From positions 8,649,575 to 8,713,574 of the forward strand of contig BROE01000022.1 of assembly GCA_036571765.1 (NCBI GenBank): a DNA stretch of 64,000 nucleotides, given 5' to 3'. A program made the translations under genes and the position numbers. This DNA is from Plecoglossus altivelis. Lineage: Eukaryota > Chordata > Actinopteri > Osmeriformes > Plecoglossidae. Every line of letters starts with the position of its first letter. Positions within the stretch are counted from its first letter, which is position 1. Positions 37,264 through 49,804 of the stretch are shown piece after piece. Under the pieces are notes generated by a model, which did no database searches, had not been told where the DNA came from, and saw nothing but the letters and a program-made list of their open reading frames with translations.

Positions 37264-38039
37264 TGCAGGGTTGTCCAGCCCTTTAATTTAAGCTGTGTCC
37301 GCAAAATAATTGGCAAAATATCACCCCTGGTCTAGCTTAGTTAGAATAGTTAGAATAAGAGTGCTTGCAACATCAGCTGATGAGCTGGTTGATATTTCAA
37401 TTTCAAACTGTTGCCCCAGGGAGCATCATGGATATGATGGGAGAGTGTGCAATAGAAAAGAGCCAGTGTAGAGGTGAGTGTGTTGAGAGGAAAAGTCTGG
37501 GCTGGTGTGTGGTCGCTCAACCCTGACCAGGTCAGTTCAGGCTCTGACGTTGGCACGAGATGCTTAGCAAGGTTCATCATGATGAGAGAGTCAACCTCAG
37601 GATGGAAAGAGTGTGAAAGAAAGGGAGGAGGATGTGGGAGTGAAGTACTTGTGGAAAAGGGAAGAAAGAAAAAGGAAGCTGAAAGCAATGCACAGAGGAA
37701 TGATCTGTACAGCATGCATGGCAAGGGAGAGCATTCAGAACTGCTAGTGTAAATGGCACTGGCCCAGAGCAGGCTGACTAGTAGTACGCTTCTCGTGTGC
37801 AAGCCTGTGCTAGCAAGCTAAAAGACAACCCATCTCAAATTAAAATACACCCAAAGCTGTGTTCTTAACAACCACTTCGTCTCTGCAGCTTTGATTGACT
37901 ACATGTTTTGATGGCACCAGAATTAGGTTTAAGAAATGCTGTGAGATCGGGTACCTACTCAACAGAAAAGGGTTGATGTTTGAAAGTGAACTTGACAGGT
38001 AGCAAGTACAGGCTCTGTGAAGGTGGAGGAGGGGGGTTA

Positions 38040-38500
38040 ACAGCAGTCAGCTGGGTTTAATGGCCTTGTGAGGAAATGTAAAACATTTTATTGGTATTTT
38101 AAAGGAGATAGGGTGAATGAGGGCCCATTGTGAGGGGCCCTGGGGAGGGGAGAGGGGGCTGTGCGGAGCTCAACAGGCTTTGAAACCCAGAGGTTTTGAA
38201 TGAGTCCCCCCGCTATAAAAAAGATGAAGGCCAAAGCCTGCTGTATCGCCCTATAAACAAGACCGCGGCAAAACCTGTTTATGCAAACTTCTTTTTATTT
38301 AAAGAAGCCAAAGTGAAGTGATGGCATTATGAATATACAAAGATTATATTGTTTCACACTTCAAAGGGATTGTGAGGGGAAAATCCGCAGAGAAAAACAA
38401 ATTGCAGTCATAAATGCATTTAGTAAGAATGATAGGGGTAGGCCATTTCGCACATTTAAAGCTTTTGTTTATGAGTTAGCCCATGAAAATAAAGCAGCTT
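38040..38500. promoter_or_regulatory. Long enhancer-like block
   Basis: About 460 bp of unique sequence with a G-rich centre and AT-rich arms: TTTATTGGTATTTTAAAG near 38087, CTATAAAAAAG near 38212, CCCTATAAACAAGACC near 38250, TTTTTATTTAAAG near 38292, AACAAAT/TAAATGCATTTAG near 38395-38423. The string of HOX/FOX/SOX-type cores without simple repeats is typical of deeply conserved developmental elements. Not testable here. Confidence 0.4.
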
Positions 38501-39354
38501 AATATTGGGAATGCTAAGAAGTATAAACACAGACAACATCCCTCACAAATCTAGGGAACTGTTTGTCTCCTGGAAAATAGGCCCAAATGTCCGGGAGATA
38601 CTTCTCAAAGTCGCAGCTATTGAATGGTTTACTCCTCCAAACCGCAGCCAGACTGAGAGTGAAATGGTACCCCTGGGAGTCCATGCTGTGAATTCCTCAA
38701 CGGTCGTGTTGTTTGTCTCAAAGGATCACGCTGCATCGCCATGACAATGTTTAGTTTTGTGTAGGGTCAAACAGAAAAGAGCCTATTTTGTTTTCAGTGT
38801 GTACGGTATCTGTTTCTGTTGGGCTTTTGTTGTACATTTGACAGTGCAAATGGTTTGATGGTATTCTCAGGTACTGTACACTCTCCATGAAAGAGATCAA
38901 AGATGACAGAGATCAGAGATAGGAGAGATAGTGTTGGTTTACAAATCCTTAGAGGGGATGTCCATGAGGCACGAAGAGAGCCTTATCACCATAGAAGAAG
39001 AGAACTTCCGAACTTCACCCATAATGAAGGATGAGCAGATGGACAGAGAGAATGGGGGTGGTAGTATGAAATCTAACCTGACAGAAAGTGGGGTAGAAAC
39101 TGTGCATCTCAAGAACAAACAAAACATTTTTTGCCATAAAATGGTTTAAGGCAGTGTCAGTGGGTAGCTCTAAATCGTGGATTTTCAGGGCCAACATTTC
39201 TCCCTGTATCGAGTGTCATTCCATGGCTCAAATACCTCTGATGAAACTACAGTGGCTACAAATTCTGTCAGAGCTTCACCCACAAACAGCCTGGAGATGT
39301 AACTCAATAGACATGTCTGCATCAAAGTGTGTTTGTACGTGAGTGAGTGAGTCA

Positions 39355-39381
39355 GTGTGTGTGTGTGTGTGTGTGTGTGTG
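39355..39381. repeat. (GT)13 microsatellite
   Basis: Pure GT run preceded by four GTGA units at about 39338. Confidence 0.95.
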
Positions 39382-39504
39382 CGCCATGGTCTTACTTATG
39401 GGGCAAAGTAGTGGTCTTATCGGTTTGAGAAAACATGAAAAGTAAGGTGAGAATCAAATGCATAACTGCCTACAAGGCTTTACTATTTTTAGTCGCACTA
39501 AATG

Positions 39505-39530
39505 ACACACACACACACACACAAAAAAAA
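39505..39530. repeat. (CA)n microsatellite with A-run
   Basis: About nine CA units followed by eight As, some 125 bp from the GT array in the opposite orientation. Confidence 0.93.
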
Positions 39531-41884
39531 ATGGAATGCATGTTTAATATCCTAAATACTTTAATATGGTGTAGTTCTGTAAAACAACGACATTGTTTCA
39601 TAACGAACAATTATCATATTTTAATTATGAAAAAAGAACACAGTTACACAGGGCCACTTTTTCTAATGTTGCGCAACATCAAATGTGCTCTGGAGTGATG
39701 CCATGTCCTCACACAGTCACACACATAGAGGACATCAACACAGACTCAAGCCAAGTGATTGGTGTGTGAATCTTATTGTCACAATGACCTTTTCACTGGG
39801 AAACATTATTCATCCAAGGTCCCGTGGTCCTGGATCCCTGTGGTCTTACAATCCTCAAAATGCATAAATGAAGGTGATGGAAACAAACAAAGGTCCGCTG
39901 TCAACCTTTCATTGAGAGTACTAAAAGGACGCTATCTTCTCAACCACTCCGGAAGAATGATAACTGTGATGCCATAACTGTCACACCAATAACTTGCAGC
40001 ATTGCTACAGGTGCTGACTTAAGAACCAAGATATTGCTTTGAAGCTCAAAATAGGTTGATGCTTGATTGTAAATACCGGTACAAGGTAAAGATAGGGTAC
40101 TACTTTAGATCCGGTTGTTTAAAATAAATGTTTGTGAATAGGTGAACCCCATAATGTTGTATGAATAGCACTATAATAACCTCACAGAGATATGTTTTAG
40201 TTCAAGGTCATGAGATGCAGATAGCTGAGGCAACATTACTAGAGATGAGATTACTCATATCTGTAATTTGTGGAATTTTACGCTAAGGAACAGCCTAAAG
40301 TATCCTTTGAGTGTTATACTGTATTGTCCAATATTTGTCAGTGACACAGAACAACATTGTGTCTCCCTTTATCACCGTGACTGTACTGTACACTGATAAA
40401 TGTTTTTATCTTCACACAGTTTTTTCCCACTCAAATTTGACTAAGGTTCCCTGTATTTCAAATGGACAAAAACAAAAAGACAAAAAGAATAATTGACAAA
40501 AGAAACAAACATTTTGTCATCAACTAGCACTACTTTACATCAGTGAATTGAAAGAACACAGGTATTAATCAGTCCCATCCCTTCCCTCGATGCACCATGC
40601 AAGGCATTTTCCCATCTCCATTGAAAAAACTTGGGAGGCTTTGCTTCTCTCACATTGCTCTGTAGTTGTGGACACGAGGACTGAGGGCATCCAGAGTCTG
40701 GACCTGCTCAATACCCTTACACTTCTCCCAAACCCCATCTCTGTGTTCAACTCCGGGACATGATGAAATGTCTCCTTCCCATGCTTAAACGGTCTGTTAG
40801 TGAAATTAATTGGGGTTGTTACTTCAATTTCCAACACTAGGAGGAGGAGTTTAATCCAATGCTAATGTTACACCTCTTCCGAAACCATCTAATTGATTTT
40901 AGGCCCTGATACATGGTTCAGTATCAATGTGGAATTCAATTATTTGTTTATTTAGGTGTAAAACTATTCTAACGATTAAAATAGGTTAAAAGGAAAATAT
41001 TTCATTGAATTATAGGGAGGTAAAAATACAGTAATTTAAGTGACTTTACTATTTTTTTTGACATTTTTTGTAAATGTTTAATTTAAAAAAAAAATCTGTC
41101 AGTAACATTTTGAACAGATATCTAAAGGCAACCTTGCTGCCCAAAAATTGCACGGTTTATTAAAAACTATGTACTCTGAACCAAATCCCATGGGAACATG
41201 TCAATCTTCAAACCTTCTGTGTGGTACATCTGCTGTTTTATTGGGACAAAAAAAGGTTGTTAGATATTTCAAGACACGTGCAGACCTGTCAACTCAGTTT
41301 CAAATCTGAGGGGCCCTTTAGTGAGATGTTTCCCCATGCCTTCATTTACTCTTTACACTTTGGACAAAGTCCACATAAATATTCCTTCATGAAGCAGTAA
41401 TTACAGCGATTGAACTAATCAGTTTAGAACTATAGATGGGTAGCCAATCGGAACAGCAGTGCACTCTCCAGTTGCCTCCAATGTGTGTCTTGTTAATCCC
41501 CATGAAGAGAATTTAACTTATGGCTATACTATTCCAGTTAACTCACACTCATGTCTGCAAGCAATTAAACAATCAAAGGACTACTTCTCGGAGAGGAAGC
41601 CAGGCCATTATTGTGAATTACTGTCAGAGATTGTGTTTCCATGTGTCATTTCACAGGCACTGAACAGAATACGGCTTCTCTGTGCTCACTGTTACCAGCA
41701 CTGTTACCAACAGTCTCTGATGAATATGTGTAGTCTCCCCCCTCTCGTAATAGATTTCACATCTCACTTTGATGTTGTTGTTTTTAATGGGGAAAAAACC
41801 TGAGGTTGCCAATGCATAACCTACTTCCAATATCAAATAGGATTTGTTTATGGAAACAAGGTTTCAGGAAAAGTTGAAAGCTGT

Positions 41885-42270
41885 CGGCTGTGGTTAGGAA
41901 GAGATGTGTGGTTTACAGAAAAGCAGCAGGATATCCGACAGCACCAGGAAGAACGGCCCGCCACTAATCAGCCCAAACCGCAGCGTGCTTAGGTGGGCAG
42001 CTTCACATATGCACACGATCACTCGGACCGGATCCCTATCTAACGGAGGCACAGTCCCCTAATCATCATTTAAGCCCTCTTTATTGAGCATGAATAAATT
42101 CCAAGGCCCCCCCAAATAATTTGCCCAAGACAAGATTTTAAAAGCTTAATGTTGCAATTAATCCACCTAAGAGCTGTCCTGCTCAGACCTATGGTGGTGG
42201 GGGGTCCTTGGGTTGGGTGGCATTGTTGAGGTGCCCCCCACCTACTTTTTAATTAATCTATTAAATGATT
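41885..42270. promoter_or_regulatory. Enhancer-like block
   Basis: Contains CCTAATCATCATTTAAG near 42058, TTTATTGAGCATGAATAAATTCC near 42080, AAATAATTTGCCC near 42113, TTGCAATTAATCC near 42153 and TTTTAATTAATC near 42246. A G-rich GGTGGTGGGGGGTCC stretch follows at 42191. Function inferred. Confidence 0.35.
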
Positions 42271-42884
42271 GTTACAACTGGGGTGAATGTGTGTGCGCTC
42301 ATTACTCCCCACTGCCATCGTGCAGTGCCCACCACTGAGGGGACTACAAACAAACCAAGGAAACCTGTTGCTTACTGTATAATCAGCTTGCATGCCTGTG
42401 TCTGTGTGAACTTCAGGCTAAAGCATGTGGAGTACAGATACAGTACACTTGGCATCAAATGATTCATCATTAACCACTTCAATTTGCCTTGTCTGTTGCG
42501 TGAGACCTTTCTTTACATCTGCAGTGTCTGTCAGCTGTGGTGAAGGGCTTTTGAGGACAGTGAAAAGGCAACATGCTGACATAACGCCCACAAGCATTCA
42601 TTTGCCGCTTCTTCCCAGCCAGACCACGGCTGGGTTATAGCCCAATCCCAAGGCACGTTCCTCTACAATTTCAGGGGTCAACTCCAGTGCCCTGCTGATT
42701 TCCTGAAAATACATATTTTTTTCCTGGAATAAAGTTGTTCATTAAATCAGATTTGGAGGGGTGGGTCATAGGCTAGAGGGATTGGGGGGAGATTAGAGGG
42801 AGGGCATAATTCAGTGGGAGCCGGAAAAGAGCTGTACTTCCAGGAGCTTCCCCTCATCCCCCTGTCCATCTCTCTTTTTTGACT

Positions 42885-43060
42885 CAGTCATGTAGCGCAG
42901 AGCTGGCATGCTGATGAATCCTGCAGGCGCGTATGTCACGCGAGGAGAGAGACAAATTGACATGACCTTGGTTGCCCTGTTTTAAATTAGATGTGTTTTT
43001 TGCATTGCCAATTGCTTTTTGTGTAGCATGACTGCAGCTATAAACTACTATAAAACATGG
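42885..43060. promoter_or_regulatory. Enhancer-like block
   Basis: Non-repetitive; CTGATGAATCCTGCAGG near 42911, CGCGTATGTCACGCG near 42928, ACAAATTGACATGACC near 42952, TTTTAAATTAGATG near 42980 and GCATTGCCAATTGC near 43002. CpG is locally retained around 42928. Function inferred. Confidence 0.35.
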
Positions 43061-44030
43061 ATTAAATCCTCATCCAATATCCTTGGATATACTGTAACTG
43101 TACAAGCACTGAGCATGAACTCAAAAGTGTCTAGAAATGTGTGTTAGGTGCTGGCAGCTGTAACTATTCTCCAAGCACCAGAGGGACACAGTGAAAGCAC
43201 TGGCAGCTTAAGCCTGATAAACAAACAAGTAAGCAAAAAGGGGGAAATCGCCTCTAAGCCAGGTCAAGACGTCTGCCGTGGAAACTAAACCCTGGCAGTC
43301 TGCACTCTTACTCTTCTGACTACTGGTAGGGTCAGTCTCAGCTTACACCCAGGCTCTCCTTGCACTGGGTCTCTCCAATCCTAGTCCCGACCGCTCAGGT
43401 CAAAACTGCACTCCCTCTTGTTGTTCTTCAGGCCCAGTTTGGAATGTTGAGTGAATGGAATTCCTTCTCAGAGCTATGAGGATGTTTGCAGTGGACATTG
43501 TATTGATTTTCTGAAGAGTTTTTTTTTTCTTTTCTCTTCTTATCTCCTGGTTATGAATGGAGAGGAGATTAGTTGGGCTCAATAATGAAGCATCTTTGTT
43601 CATTCTTTCTTTCTACTACCTAAACCTTTTTAACGCACTGCCCCTTACAGAGAAATCCAAGCAGTTCTTACCATTCCCACCTGCAGAGAGAACAATATAC
43701 TAAATCCATATTAGGGCTCTTCCCAAAAGCTTTGGCTAACAGATGGTTTCCCAAATCCCTCTCCACCCCCACCAGTCAGTTGCGTCTCTTGGACATGTGT
43801 TGGTAAAGATTCTGACCTAAAAAGTCAACAGACATCTGACAGGATCTCTCAAAAGATGTGAGACACATGTACAACAAGGTACGGCAGGTCTCAAACCTGG
43901 CAAGTTTGACCAACATCTATTAGGGTTCAAATCCATCAATGAAATAATGTGAACCTTTCTTATCATCTTTGTGAACTTGGATGAGCGCCCTGCACTCAGC
44001 CTGCCTGTTCGCACTCAGGCTGCTACAGAT

Positions 44031-44319
44031 CAGGCCCCCAAAGACCAGACCACCACAGACCAGATCCCCATAAACCAGACCCCACAGACTAGACCCCACA
44101 GACCAGGACCCCATAGACCAGATCCCACAGACCAGAGCTAAACAGACCAGACCCTAGGCACCAGGCACCCATAGACCAGACCCCACAGACCAGGACCCTG
44201 CGGACCAGGCCCCCAAATACTAGGCCACCACAGACCAGGACACCACAGACCAAGCCAACACAGACCAGACCCCTCAGACCAGACCCCACAGACCAGACCC
44301 CAGAGACCAGGCCCCAAGG
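44031..44319. repeat. Minisatellite of ACAGACCAGACCCC-type units
   Basis: About 290 bp of a 13-14-bp unit (CAGACCAGACCCC with variants GACCAGGACCCC and ACCACAGACCAG), with diverged units such as TAGGCACCAGGCACC near 44153. Minus-strand frames through it give artificial Trp/Gly/Leu/Val-rich repeats (44089-44370) and are not genes. Confidence 0.88.
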
Positions 44320-44859
44320 ATCCCATCCCCATTCTGTCAGGCTAGACGGTAGATTGTGTGGAAGGAACATAAGAAGCTTATGAAAGACAACTGATTTGTT
44401 GAGTTGATGACTTCCTCACTGTTTTGCCCTTTTATCATGACATCATGATGGAATACCTGGGACTATTAGTTCCGGAACATTTTCCATTGTTGAACAACTA
44501 TCAATGCTCCAGCAACGTTGCCTTGCACTTGTAGCCTCCTCGGCTTTTCCCCCGGTGTGTTTATTCAAGCCTTTTATGAGCTGAGCGTTTATGAGCTGAG
44601 CTAAGGTTGCTGTTCCATAACCAATTACTGAACTTGACGCTTGTCAGGAAGTCTCCCTGCTGCTGTCTGCACCAAGGTTTGGGCTCTAAGCTCAAGCAGA
44701 AGTTACTGGTTAATTGTAATCCACAGGGGTTAGAACAGCAGTCACATTGTGATGAAGACCCCAAACATCAAGCTTCCAAAGCTTGTCATGTGCCAAGTGT
44801 GTTCAATCCATTCTCGCTTTGAAACAATCATAATCAGTTGACCCCTACAAGCAATGTTA

Positions 44860-45280
44860 AATAGAGGAGGGCAGCTGATCAAACTGGTTCACTTAAACAC
44901 CAGGTGGGCGATTTTTGATTAAACTTTTCATAAAGGAGGTTGTTTTCCACCAGCTCAATTCTGATATGGATATCAGAAACATCTATGAAATGGTGATCAT
45001 GCAGGGATGTATCCTTGAGGTGAAGGAGATTAGCCCAGAGCGCAGAAATGGTTTTGATGCTTGAGGTTTTTTGTTATTGTAAATGGAACATTGCCATCTT
45101 GGCAACACCATTATGTAATGATACTACTGTAGCTAATGGGAACCACCTTACATCGAGAGATTAATCTTTGGAAGATGTCAGCTGTCACACATTGTTGCCT
45201 ATGACAAATTTCCACCCCAAGACCAAGCAACTGATTGAACTCAGGCGTCTTCTGTTTATCTCCATTTCGATGCTTGAGCA
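44860..45280. promoter_or_regulatory. Enhancer-like block
   Basis: Contains CAGCTGATCAAACTGG near 44873, TTTTTGATTAAAC near 44912, GCCATCTTGGCAAC near 45092, GAGATTAATCTTTGG near 45156 and CAGCTGTCACACATTGTTGCC near 45178 (a TGTCA core beside an ATTGTT SOX-type core). GCCATCTTGGC is also a near-palindromic NFI/YY1-like site. Function inferred. Confidence 0.3.
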
Positions 45281-46077
45281 ATGCAGCTATATTATTTGTT
45301 AAAACTTGTCACAGGAATGTTACCTTGTTTTTCTGAGTTGATCCCATTTCATGAGGTTCTATTTGTACACCAGGAGAAGTATTCCAGGAATTGCAGCACT
45401 GCATTTCAAACACATCACATGAGACAGGTTGCAGTAAATGGGTAATAATGATTGATGTTCTAAGTCAGTGTTGAAGGTATTCCCTGCACAAGTGACCCTG
45501 GACCCTGAGTTGGGGGGGCATCTGCACTCACAGTCTGCGTGTAAGAGAAGGAGAAAGAGCCTGAAAATGTATACGGATCACAATCAGGTAGAACACTTGT
45601 TTTTGAACAATGTGCAATGTGTGAGGGTCTGTAGACATCTGTGCTATACCTTCATCATTCATCTCTTTTTGTGCTGTGCACAGTACATGCTTTTCAGCAT
45701 GAAATGGATCCATTTCAAACACTGACACAAAGACAAACAGACGACATTCCATAAAAACTCGGTGACATTGTCCTGTCACTTTCAGACACTGAGTGTGTCG
45801 TGGTGGCAGTGATCCGGCGATGATCCGCTGTGAAGAGGCTTCAGGTGCTTTCTGGATGTGTTTTCCCACACCTGCTTACACCTGCAAGGGCACTGGGGGG
45901 CATGGACACTCTAGCTGTCTATTCACCAACACACAGCTCATACCCCGCCCCGTCCCATCCCAATCAATAGGATCTGCAGCTTCCTCTACAGCCCAACAAT
46001 GAGCACTGCTATCACAGCCCAGCTATTCACAGGCAGGGCGGTGACCCAACCATCATAAAAGACCTTGTCAATTTGAC

Positions 46078-46110
46078 GCTGGCAATCTAAGCGTGGCTTA
46101 GATTGCCAGC
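46078..46110. other. Perfect 15-bp inverted repeat with 3-nt loop
   Basis: Arms 46078-46092 (GCTGGCAATCTAAGC) and 46096-46110 are exact reverse complements around GTG. The flanks do not extend the stem. Like the 2725-2760 hairpin it is an isolated perfect stem in otherwise unremarkable sequence. Confidence 0.9.
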
Positions 46111-47339
46111 CTATTGAGGCCTCCCTCTCTCCCACTCCCTCTCCCACTCTATCTCTTCATCTGATTCCCCCCCTCCCCTGCCATTGTACAAGTCGAGCGG
46201 GCTTAGGTCTGTGCAAACCTGTGTCTGATCAGACATGTTAAAGTCAGGAAAATGGTGGAGCGGTGGGATCAAAGTGTTCGTCCCCTGTGGTCTGTTATGT
46301 CAGTCCTCAAGGAGTCTGGAGGCTTCTCCACCATTCCCTGAAACAGACAGGTACAGATGTGACCAAAGTAAGCTCGGAGGTAAAAAGTATTTTTAAGGTG
46401 ACCCAATTGTGTCTCTCATTGTCTTTTTATGTCTGAGCCGGAGGGTAAGGTTCATGCTGGTAGGGAAAAGTGATTCGCTTGCTTCTAAAGCCAAAGACAA
46501 GTCTGTCAGATTGTTATCAGTGAATCATATTACCAAATATGTTTTCAATGACAGAGCGTCTTGCAAAGAAAAATGTGTCTGCTTTAAATGCATTCAAAAT
46601 GTTTGTTGTGGTGTAGAGATCCAACATGACGTACGAGATCCAAACTATCGTCTGCAGTCAAATGCTCTACAACTGAGTTGTACAGTACCTGCCCTGCTGA
46701 TACTTATCAGGGCAGCAGTCTTTCCAGATAGCAGACGTTCCCATGTCCTGAGGTGGTCCGATACAGGGCAATGACTGGACCAGATTCTCTAGTGTGAAGC
46801 AGTCTGAGCTGAAGGCCTAACACAGCTGCTGTTAGCCATGCATGCCTCCTCTGTTGCTGTGGAGATCAGAGAGAGGGTGGCAGAACAGCACACAGGATCA
46901 CTCTCGTTTTCAAGCTTTATTTGCCCCGCTCTTTTTCTCATCTGTCCTTTCCTGCTCTCTCCTCCCCCCCCCTCCCCCCCGTCGCTCTCTGTCTTTTCTC
47001 CGCTGTGATAAACTCCGAGGCCTCACCATAGCAACGGGGGCATCTGACTCAGTGTTCCTGGTATGTGGCCAATGAGGGTGGACGTGTGTGACAGTTAGGT
47101 AACACTGCAGCACAACACCCAAAAGTGTTGGCTTGGAGCTTATCTGCCTGACATCAAGTACATGAGATGCCACTTTTATTCAGCCTCTGACCTCAATGGT
47201 CGCATGTGACACAAACTACAGAAAGGCTTGAAACCAACAGATACCGCATTGTTGCAGTTGCCAGGTATAAGACAATCAAATCACTCTTCTTTTCATTCTC
47301 ACCTATTTACCTTGGCACTGGCAGTGTGAAGGAGCAAAA

Positions 47340-47490
47340 AATGTGAATCTGTTCTTTGCTTTTTGGCTCTCTCGAATTCCTGCAGGAATTCATTAATAGT
47401 ACGATTATAGTTGTTCCCTAATTTATTCCACGGTGAACCAATGGCCTATTTGGATCTGGAAACATTTCCATGCTTATTTCCACTATTGCA
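47340..47490. promoter_or_regulatory. Enhancer-like block carrying the 18-bp palindrome
   Basis: The palindrome 47374-47391 is followed by CATTAATAGTACGATTATAG, CCTAATTTATTCC and GAACCAATGGCC within 100 bp. Non-repetitive sequence, regulatory role inferred. Confidence 0.3.
47374..47391. other. 18-bp perfect palindrome
   Basis: GAATTCCTGCAGGAATTC is self-complementary over all 18 bases. It sits in an AT-rich, enhancer-like block (47340-47490) and contains two TTCCTGCAGGAA half-sites. Confidence 0.9.
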
Positions 47491-48740
47491 GTAAAACCAC
47501 ACAGGCCAGAGTTCAGTAAAACGTAAAACATTTACATTGCCCTCAAATCACCACTCTCTAACGTCCCTGAACACTAGAAAGCAAAGAAAAAACAAGCAAG
47601 AGGCCACACTTATTTTAGAAACACTTAACAGACTCAGTGATAGATTTACGAGAGGGAGAGTCAAGCAGTCTTTTCTTGATTTGGAAAAAAAGCCCATGAA
47701 AGCAGCTCCAGTATTTGTGCATTATTACAACCTATGACGCGTTCCAGCAGCCTCAAGTAAAAGTTCTAGTAGCTCATAAAGTCTCCTCTGAAACAGTATT
47801 AACTGTACATATTTAGCACTTTTGTCATTTTCACGAGGGGAAAATGTTTACCCTACTCCACCTAAGCAACTCTAATGAATGTTATGTATGTTTGTGGATT
47901 CCCCCCACTGTGGTACCGGTATTAAAGTTACAAGTGTTTTCCCCTCTAGCCATTTCTAGCATGAAACAAGTGTCGATTCATTTCAATTCCCTGATAAATG
48001 TCTTACAAGGAGACTGTTGCTCTATAGGTTGTGCTGGTTTTTGATTCTGCGACTGTCATTTGATAACGGCATACAATTCCATTTGGGACATGGGAGACTG
48101 CTACCCATTTATCACTGGAGTCCATGATTCTAATGACTATTGAATCACTGACCATGACTATGAATTGACCAAGATCGACTGAGATTGGGATAGGGCCACA
48201 ACGATCTTTCCTGATAACATCACAGTGGAATAAACATGTAAATGGATGTTGAACTTTACAGTGATAGCAGCAACACTGCTTGTCCAGGTGCATGAAGGTG
48301 GGATTAGGTTGAATAATAGCCTAGATCAAGTCTTGTCAGACCTTTGGTAACAAGCATGGCTGCTCCACATCCATAATCAGGAGTGCCTATGACATGGCTG
48401 TGCTCCTAAGAACTGCCTCCATAGAAGTCCATTCAAATACATTCTATAGGGAGATACATTCTATTGCGAAGGTCCAACTAATGCTGCACAAGTGGAAGTT
48501 GAAAAAGGAGCCAAGCTAGCCTTGTAGAACATGCACCCCATGCTCAAAATAAACATCTTGTAATCCTAACAACCTCTAACTCATCCCAACCCAAACCACT
48601 TGAAGACACCTAATCCTAACCCTAACCACCTGGAGTTGAATGCCCAAACTTAACCCTTACAACCAAGGGTCAAATGCCTGAGCCATATTTAAAAATGTGG
48701 TATCTAGTCTTAATTTGTCCTTCTGTTCATTTTTGACCGG

Positions 48741-48756
48741 ATGCACGTACGTGCAT
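48741..48756. other. 16-bp perfect palindrome containing CACGTACGTG
   Basis: ATGCACGTACGTGCAT is self-complementary over 16 bases. The core has two overlapping ACGTG half-sites of the kind bound by bHLH-PAS/bZIP factors; whether it is functional is unknown. Confidence 0.85.
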
Positions 48757-48889
48757 TTGGCATGTTTTAGAGACCATTCCTTGAGATCTGTGTTCTAATA
48801 TAGGCACGAAAACATTCAGCCAGGACTACAGTACCTTATTGTTCCAATGCGTTCACATGGTAACATTTATTTTAGTTTTAATGATGACG

Positions 48890-49500
48890 ATGAAGCTATA
48901 ATGCATTTGAATATGCTGTCTTGGCAAGGTGTTGTATCTCTGAAATACCTTGGGGCCAATTGTAATTGTCGTATGTGGGTTGTCATACACCATATTCATA
49001 ACATATTCAACACAGGCACTCATTTGTAACCTTGAGTATTGTATCTAGACCCTGGCCACAGAAACTGTTTTGACTGTGTGCAACTTATCTCATAGCCTCA
49101 TACAGCGAAAAAAACAAAGTCTGGCTTGTGTAACAAATGATTGTTTCTACATGTTTGAGCAACTGCACACTTGTCCATTTTTACACCAACCCTGAGAGAT
49201 ATAGACTGGCTTTTATCACTGCTAATTCTGTCTAAATATACAAAGTGGTGTTAATCCATGAGAAAACAGAATCTGTCTGTCTGCCGACGTGTTCTGCGTC
49301 ATAGACTTCAATAATTGTTCAGTTCAAGTTTCTTTAATTAAAACAATTGTGCCTGTGAATGAAGGCGATGGACAGGAGACAAAGGTGGAAGGTTAGAAGA
49401 GAAGAGCAGCATAATGTGGTTTGTCAGATGAGAACTATGCGTACCATCCTGTGCCGATATTACCTGCGAGAGCAGAAGCTTTTTAACATCTTACAAACTG
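48890..49500. repeat. Diverged direct duplication, copy 1 (period about 920 bp)
   Basis: Collinear with 49805-50435. Shared anchors include CCTTGGGGCCA (48948 and 49863), CATTTGTAACCTT (49021 and 49947), GTCTGGCTTGTGT, ACACCAACCCTGAG, ATCACTGCTA, TTAATCCATGAGAA, GTTCTGCGTCAT and AACAATTGTG (49342 and 50251). The middle part looks roughly 75-80 percent identical; the ends are weaker. No shared open frame and no transposon ends were seen. Either an old tandem duplication of unique DNA or two insertions of an unnamed repeat. Confidence 0.7.
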
Positions 49501-49804
49501 TACAAAAAGTCAGGGATAAAATGAAACGTTCCATTTTTGCATTATGTCAGACCTCTGTCCCAAACGTCTGGTTTCATTTTTTTCCTCTTCAAATTATTGT
49601 TTCATAACACTCCCATTCTATGCCTCTTTTAAACTCATAGCTTCCATAAATTACTTTTATTAGTCAGGGACTTTATATATTATAAACCGAATATGATGCG
49701 GTTTGTACTGGTGGGGAGCACCCGCTTGATCAATACAGGCAGAGTCATCAATATTGCTGACATTTGCATGTTAAGAGCAACTACTGCAGTTTGAGGTGAA
49801 TCAT

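Larger units (their letters stand above)
32616..44030. other. Non-coding DNA with several enhancer-like blocks
   Basis: No gene recognised. Contents: an enhancer-like block at 33985-34245, a GT/GA microsatellite at 34611-34677, an imperfect hairpin at 35679-35725, a GT plus G-run tract at 37206-37263, enhancer-like blocks at 38040-38500, 41885-42270 and 42885-43060, and GT/CA tracts at 39355-39381 and 39505-39523. Segments 32.7-33.9, 34.7-37.1, 39.6-41.8 and 43.1-44.0 kb are unique sequence in which I see no feature. Confidence 0.5.

Noticed and set aside
43922..43932. GGTTCAAATCC, matching a tRNA B box
   Set aside because: No A box or cloverleaf-forming sequence at the expected distance upstream.
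44089..44370. Minus-strand frame with Trp-Gly-Leu-Val repeats
   Set aside because: Translation of a minisatellite; neighbouring frames give the same pattern.
48606..48660. CCTAACCCTAACC telomere-like units
   Set aside because: Only two or three imperfect units; not an interstitial telomere array.
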